In this document: in pieces, positions 6,834-8,000 of the stretch
Layout of the letters: each line of letters opens with the position of its first letter
Position numbering within the stretch: the stretch's first letter is position 1
Assembly (NCBI GenBank): GCA_036266155.1
Contig: DATANR010000279.1
Span: 1 to 8,000, forward strand
From: SIAJ01 sp036266155
GTDB lineage: Bacteria; Planctomycetota; Planctomycetia; Gemmatales; Gemmataceae
Direction: 5' to 3'
DNA: 8,000 nucleotides
The notes under the pieces: generated by a model
The model's database searches: none
The model's input: the letters and a program-made list of their open reading frames with translations, nothing else
What the model was told of the DNA's origin: nothing
Translations under genes and position numbers: made by a program

Positions 6834-7994
6834 ATGTCTGCCAAACCTGCGATTGCGATTGGGGTGGTTGTCCTGACGGCCGCGAGCGGCTTTGGGATCT
6901 ACTACTGGACGACGCACCGCGGTCCGCAGCCGATGCGCTTGCCGGGCACGGTCGAGATTCAGGAAGTTCGCCTCAGCTCCAAGGTGGGCGGGCGCGTCAA
7001 GTCGGTCGCCGTGAAAGATGGCGACGTCTTGCGGCCGGGCCAGGTGGTGGTCGAGTTTGAAATGCCGGAGATCGAGGCGCAACGCGAGCAAGCGGTCCGC
7101 AAGCGCGAAGCAGCGGCCGCAAGCCTGGACAAGCTGCTCAATGGCGCGCGGCCGGAGGACATCGCCGTTGCCGAGGCGGGAGTCAAGGTGGCGGAAGCGA
7201 AGGTCGCTCAGGTCAAGGCCGGCTGGCGTGACCAAGAGATCGAGCAGGTCCGTAAGGACCTCGCGGCGACCGTCGCCGAGGTCGATCTAGCGAAGTTGGA
7301 ATGGGAGCGTCAACGCGGCCTGCCGAAGACCGTCACGACCGAAAGCCAAGTCGACACGGCCCGTGCGGCCTATCTGCGTTGGACGGCCCAGGCGGCCGCG
7401 GCAAAAGCCAAGCTGGCGATGTACGAGATTGGCCCGCGCAAAGAGGACATCGCGGCGGCAGAAGCGGAATTGCAGAAGGCCAAGGCCAATTTCACGCTGG
7501 TCAAGGCGCCGGCTCGATCGGAGGACGCGGCGGAGGCGTCAGCCAAGGTCGCGGAACTCGAAGCGCGGATCCATGAACTGGATGCCCAACTCGCGGAAGC
7601 CGTCATTAAAGCGCCCGAGCCATGTGTGGTCGAAGTGTTGACCGTGCGGCCGGGTGACGTAGTCGGGGCCAACCAGCCGATCGCTCGTGTGCTGCGAGCC
7701 GATGATCTGTGGGTGAAGGCCTATGTGCCGGCCACGGAACTCGGCAAGGTGAAATTGAACCAAGCCGTCGAAGTGACGATCGACAGCCATCCCGGCAAGC
7801 GATTCTCAGGGACGATTTCCCAGATCGCGTCGGTCAGCGAGTTCACGCCGCGTAACGTGCAAAGTGTCGACGAACGAGCCAACCAGGTCTTCGCGATCAA
7901 GGTGCGCGTGGTGGACAACCAAGGCATCTTCAAGAGCGGCATGGCGGCGGATGTGTTCGTGCCGGTCGACTGGCCGGCGAGCGGTGCTCCGTAA
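6834..7994 (+). CDS. HlyD-family periplasmic adaptor (membrane fusion protein)
   Basis: This 386-residue protein probably links an inner-membrane transporter, most likely an ABC exporter, to the outer envelope. Residues 5-25 form an N-terminal membrane anchor (IAIGVVVLTAASGFGIYYW), with the rest in the periplasm. Residues about 38-76 are the first half of a biotinyl-lipoyl-like domain (SSKVGGRVKSVAVKDGDVL, RPGQVV). Residues about 80-255 form a long Ala/Glu/Lys-rich helical coiled-coil hairpin. The second lipoyl half is at about 256-288 (VIKAPEPCVVEVLTVRPGDVV), followed by a beta-barrel domain at about 292-377. The stretch SEFTPRNVQSVDERANQVFAI is characteristic of YbhG/YhiI-like adaptors. The hairpin holds four related segments beginning with motifs like RPEDIA (near residues 104, 130, 200, 227). 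The ATG at 6834 is chosen because of AGGAG 6 nt upstream. The substrate is unknown. The gene is divergent from the sigma-kinase unit and probably starts an operon continuing past the window. Confidence 0.5.
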   Translation: MSAKPAIAIGVVVLTAASGFGIYYWTTHRGPQPMRLPGTVEIQEVRLSSKVGGRVKSVAVKDGDVLRPGQVVVEFEMPEIEAQREQAVRKREAAAASLDKLLNGARPEDIAVAEAGVKVAEAKVAQVKAGWRDQEIEQVRKDLAATVAEVDLAKLEWERQRGLPKTVTTESQVDTARAAYLRWTAQAAAAKAKLAMYEIGPRKEDIAAAEAELQKAKANFTLVKAPARSEDAAEASAKVAELEARIHELDAQLAEAVIKAPEPCVVEVLTVRPGDVVGANQPIARVLRADDLWVKAYVPATELGKVKLNQAVEVTIDSHPGKRFSGTISQIASVSEFTPRNVQSVDERANQVFAIKVRVVDNQGIFKSGMAADVFVPVDWPASGAP

Positions 7995-7997
7995 GGA
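7993..7997 (+). promoter_or_regulatory. Shine-Dalgarno sequence of a gene beyond the window
   Basis: AAGGAG overlaps the TAA stop of the HlyD-family gene (7992-7994), leaving only a few bases before the window ends. It suggests a tightly coupled downstream gene. In this family that gene is usually an ABC transporter ATPase or permease, but none of it is visible. Confidence 0.5.
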
Positions 7998-8000
7998 GCC

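Noticed and set aside
6780..7994. The TTG at 6780 as the start of the HlyD-family gene
   Set aside because: No ribosome binding site is present there, and the ATG at 6834 has AGGAG at ideal spacing directly followed by a typical membrane anchor.

Overview
The window is GC-rich bacterial DNA that reads as a planctomycete (phylum Planctomycetota). The evidence is the gene content. There is a very large multidomain protein with ThuA-like, LamG-like and DUF6797-like regions and a beta-propeller, an architecture typical of that phylum. There is also an ECF sigma factor followed by a membrane-anchored Ser/Thr kinase with the usual planctomycete N-terminal leader. Genus cannot be assigned from sequence alone.

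Layout: (1) Positions 1-4200, plus strand: one reading frame that is already open at base 1, so the gene is cut at its 5' end by the window edge. (2) Positions 4201-4303: a short convergent intergenic gap filled almost entirely by a long imperfect palindrome. (3) Positions 6628-4304, minus strand: a two-gene unit, an ECF sigma factor followed 36 nt later by the kinase. The kinase carries an in-frame palindromic repeat insert between its catalytic loop and its DFG motif. (4) Positions 6629-6833: a divergent intergenic region with a perfect 27-bp inverted repeat, a possible sigma-gene promoter, a remnant resembling the 4.2-kb palindrome, and a 21-bp dyad just upstream of the next gene's ribosome binding site. 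(5) Positions 6834-7994, plus strand: a HlyD-family membrane fusion protein, with a Shine-Dalgarno sequence overlapping its stop codon that suggests a further gene (probably ABC transporter components) beyond the window.

How the genes work together: the sigma factor and kinase probably form one signalling cassette, with the kinase sensing or relaying an envelope signal and the sigma factor changing transcription; this is inferred from adjacency and known planctomycete gene pairings. The fusion protein is probably the first gene of an efflux or secretion operon. The large protein is probably exported and acts on carbohydrate-related substrates, but its reaction is unknown. The most unusual content is three unrelated long palindromic elements within 2.6 kb, one of them translated inside a kinase domain.
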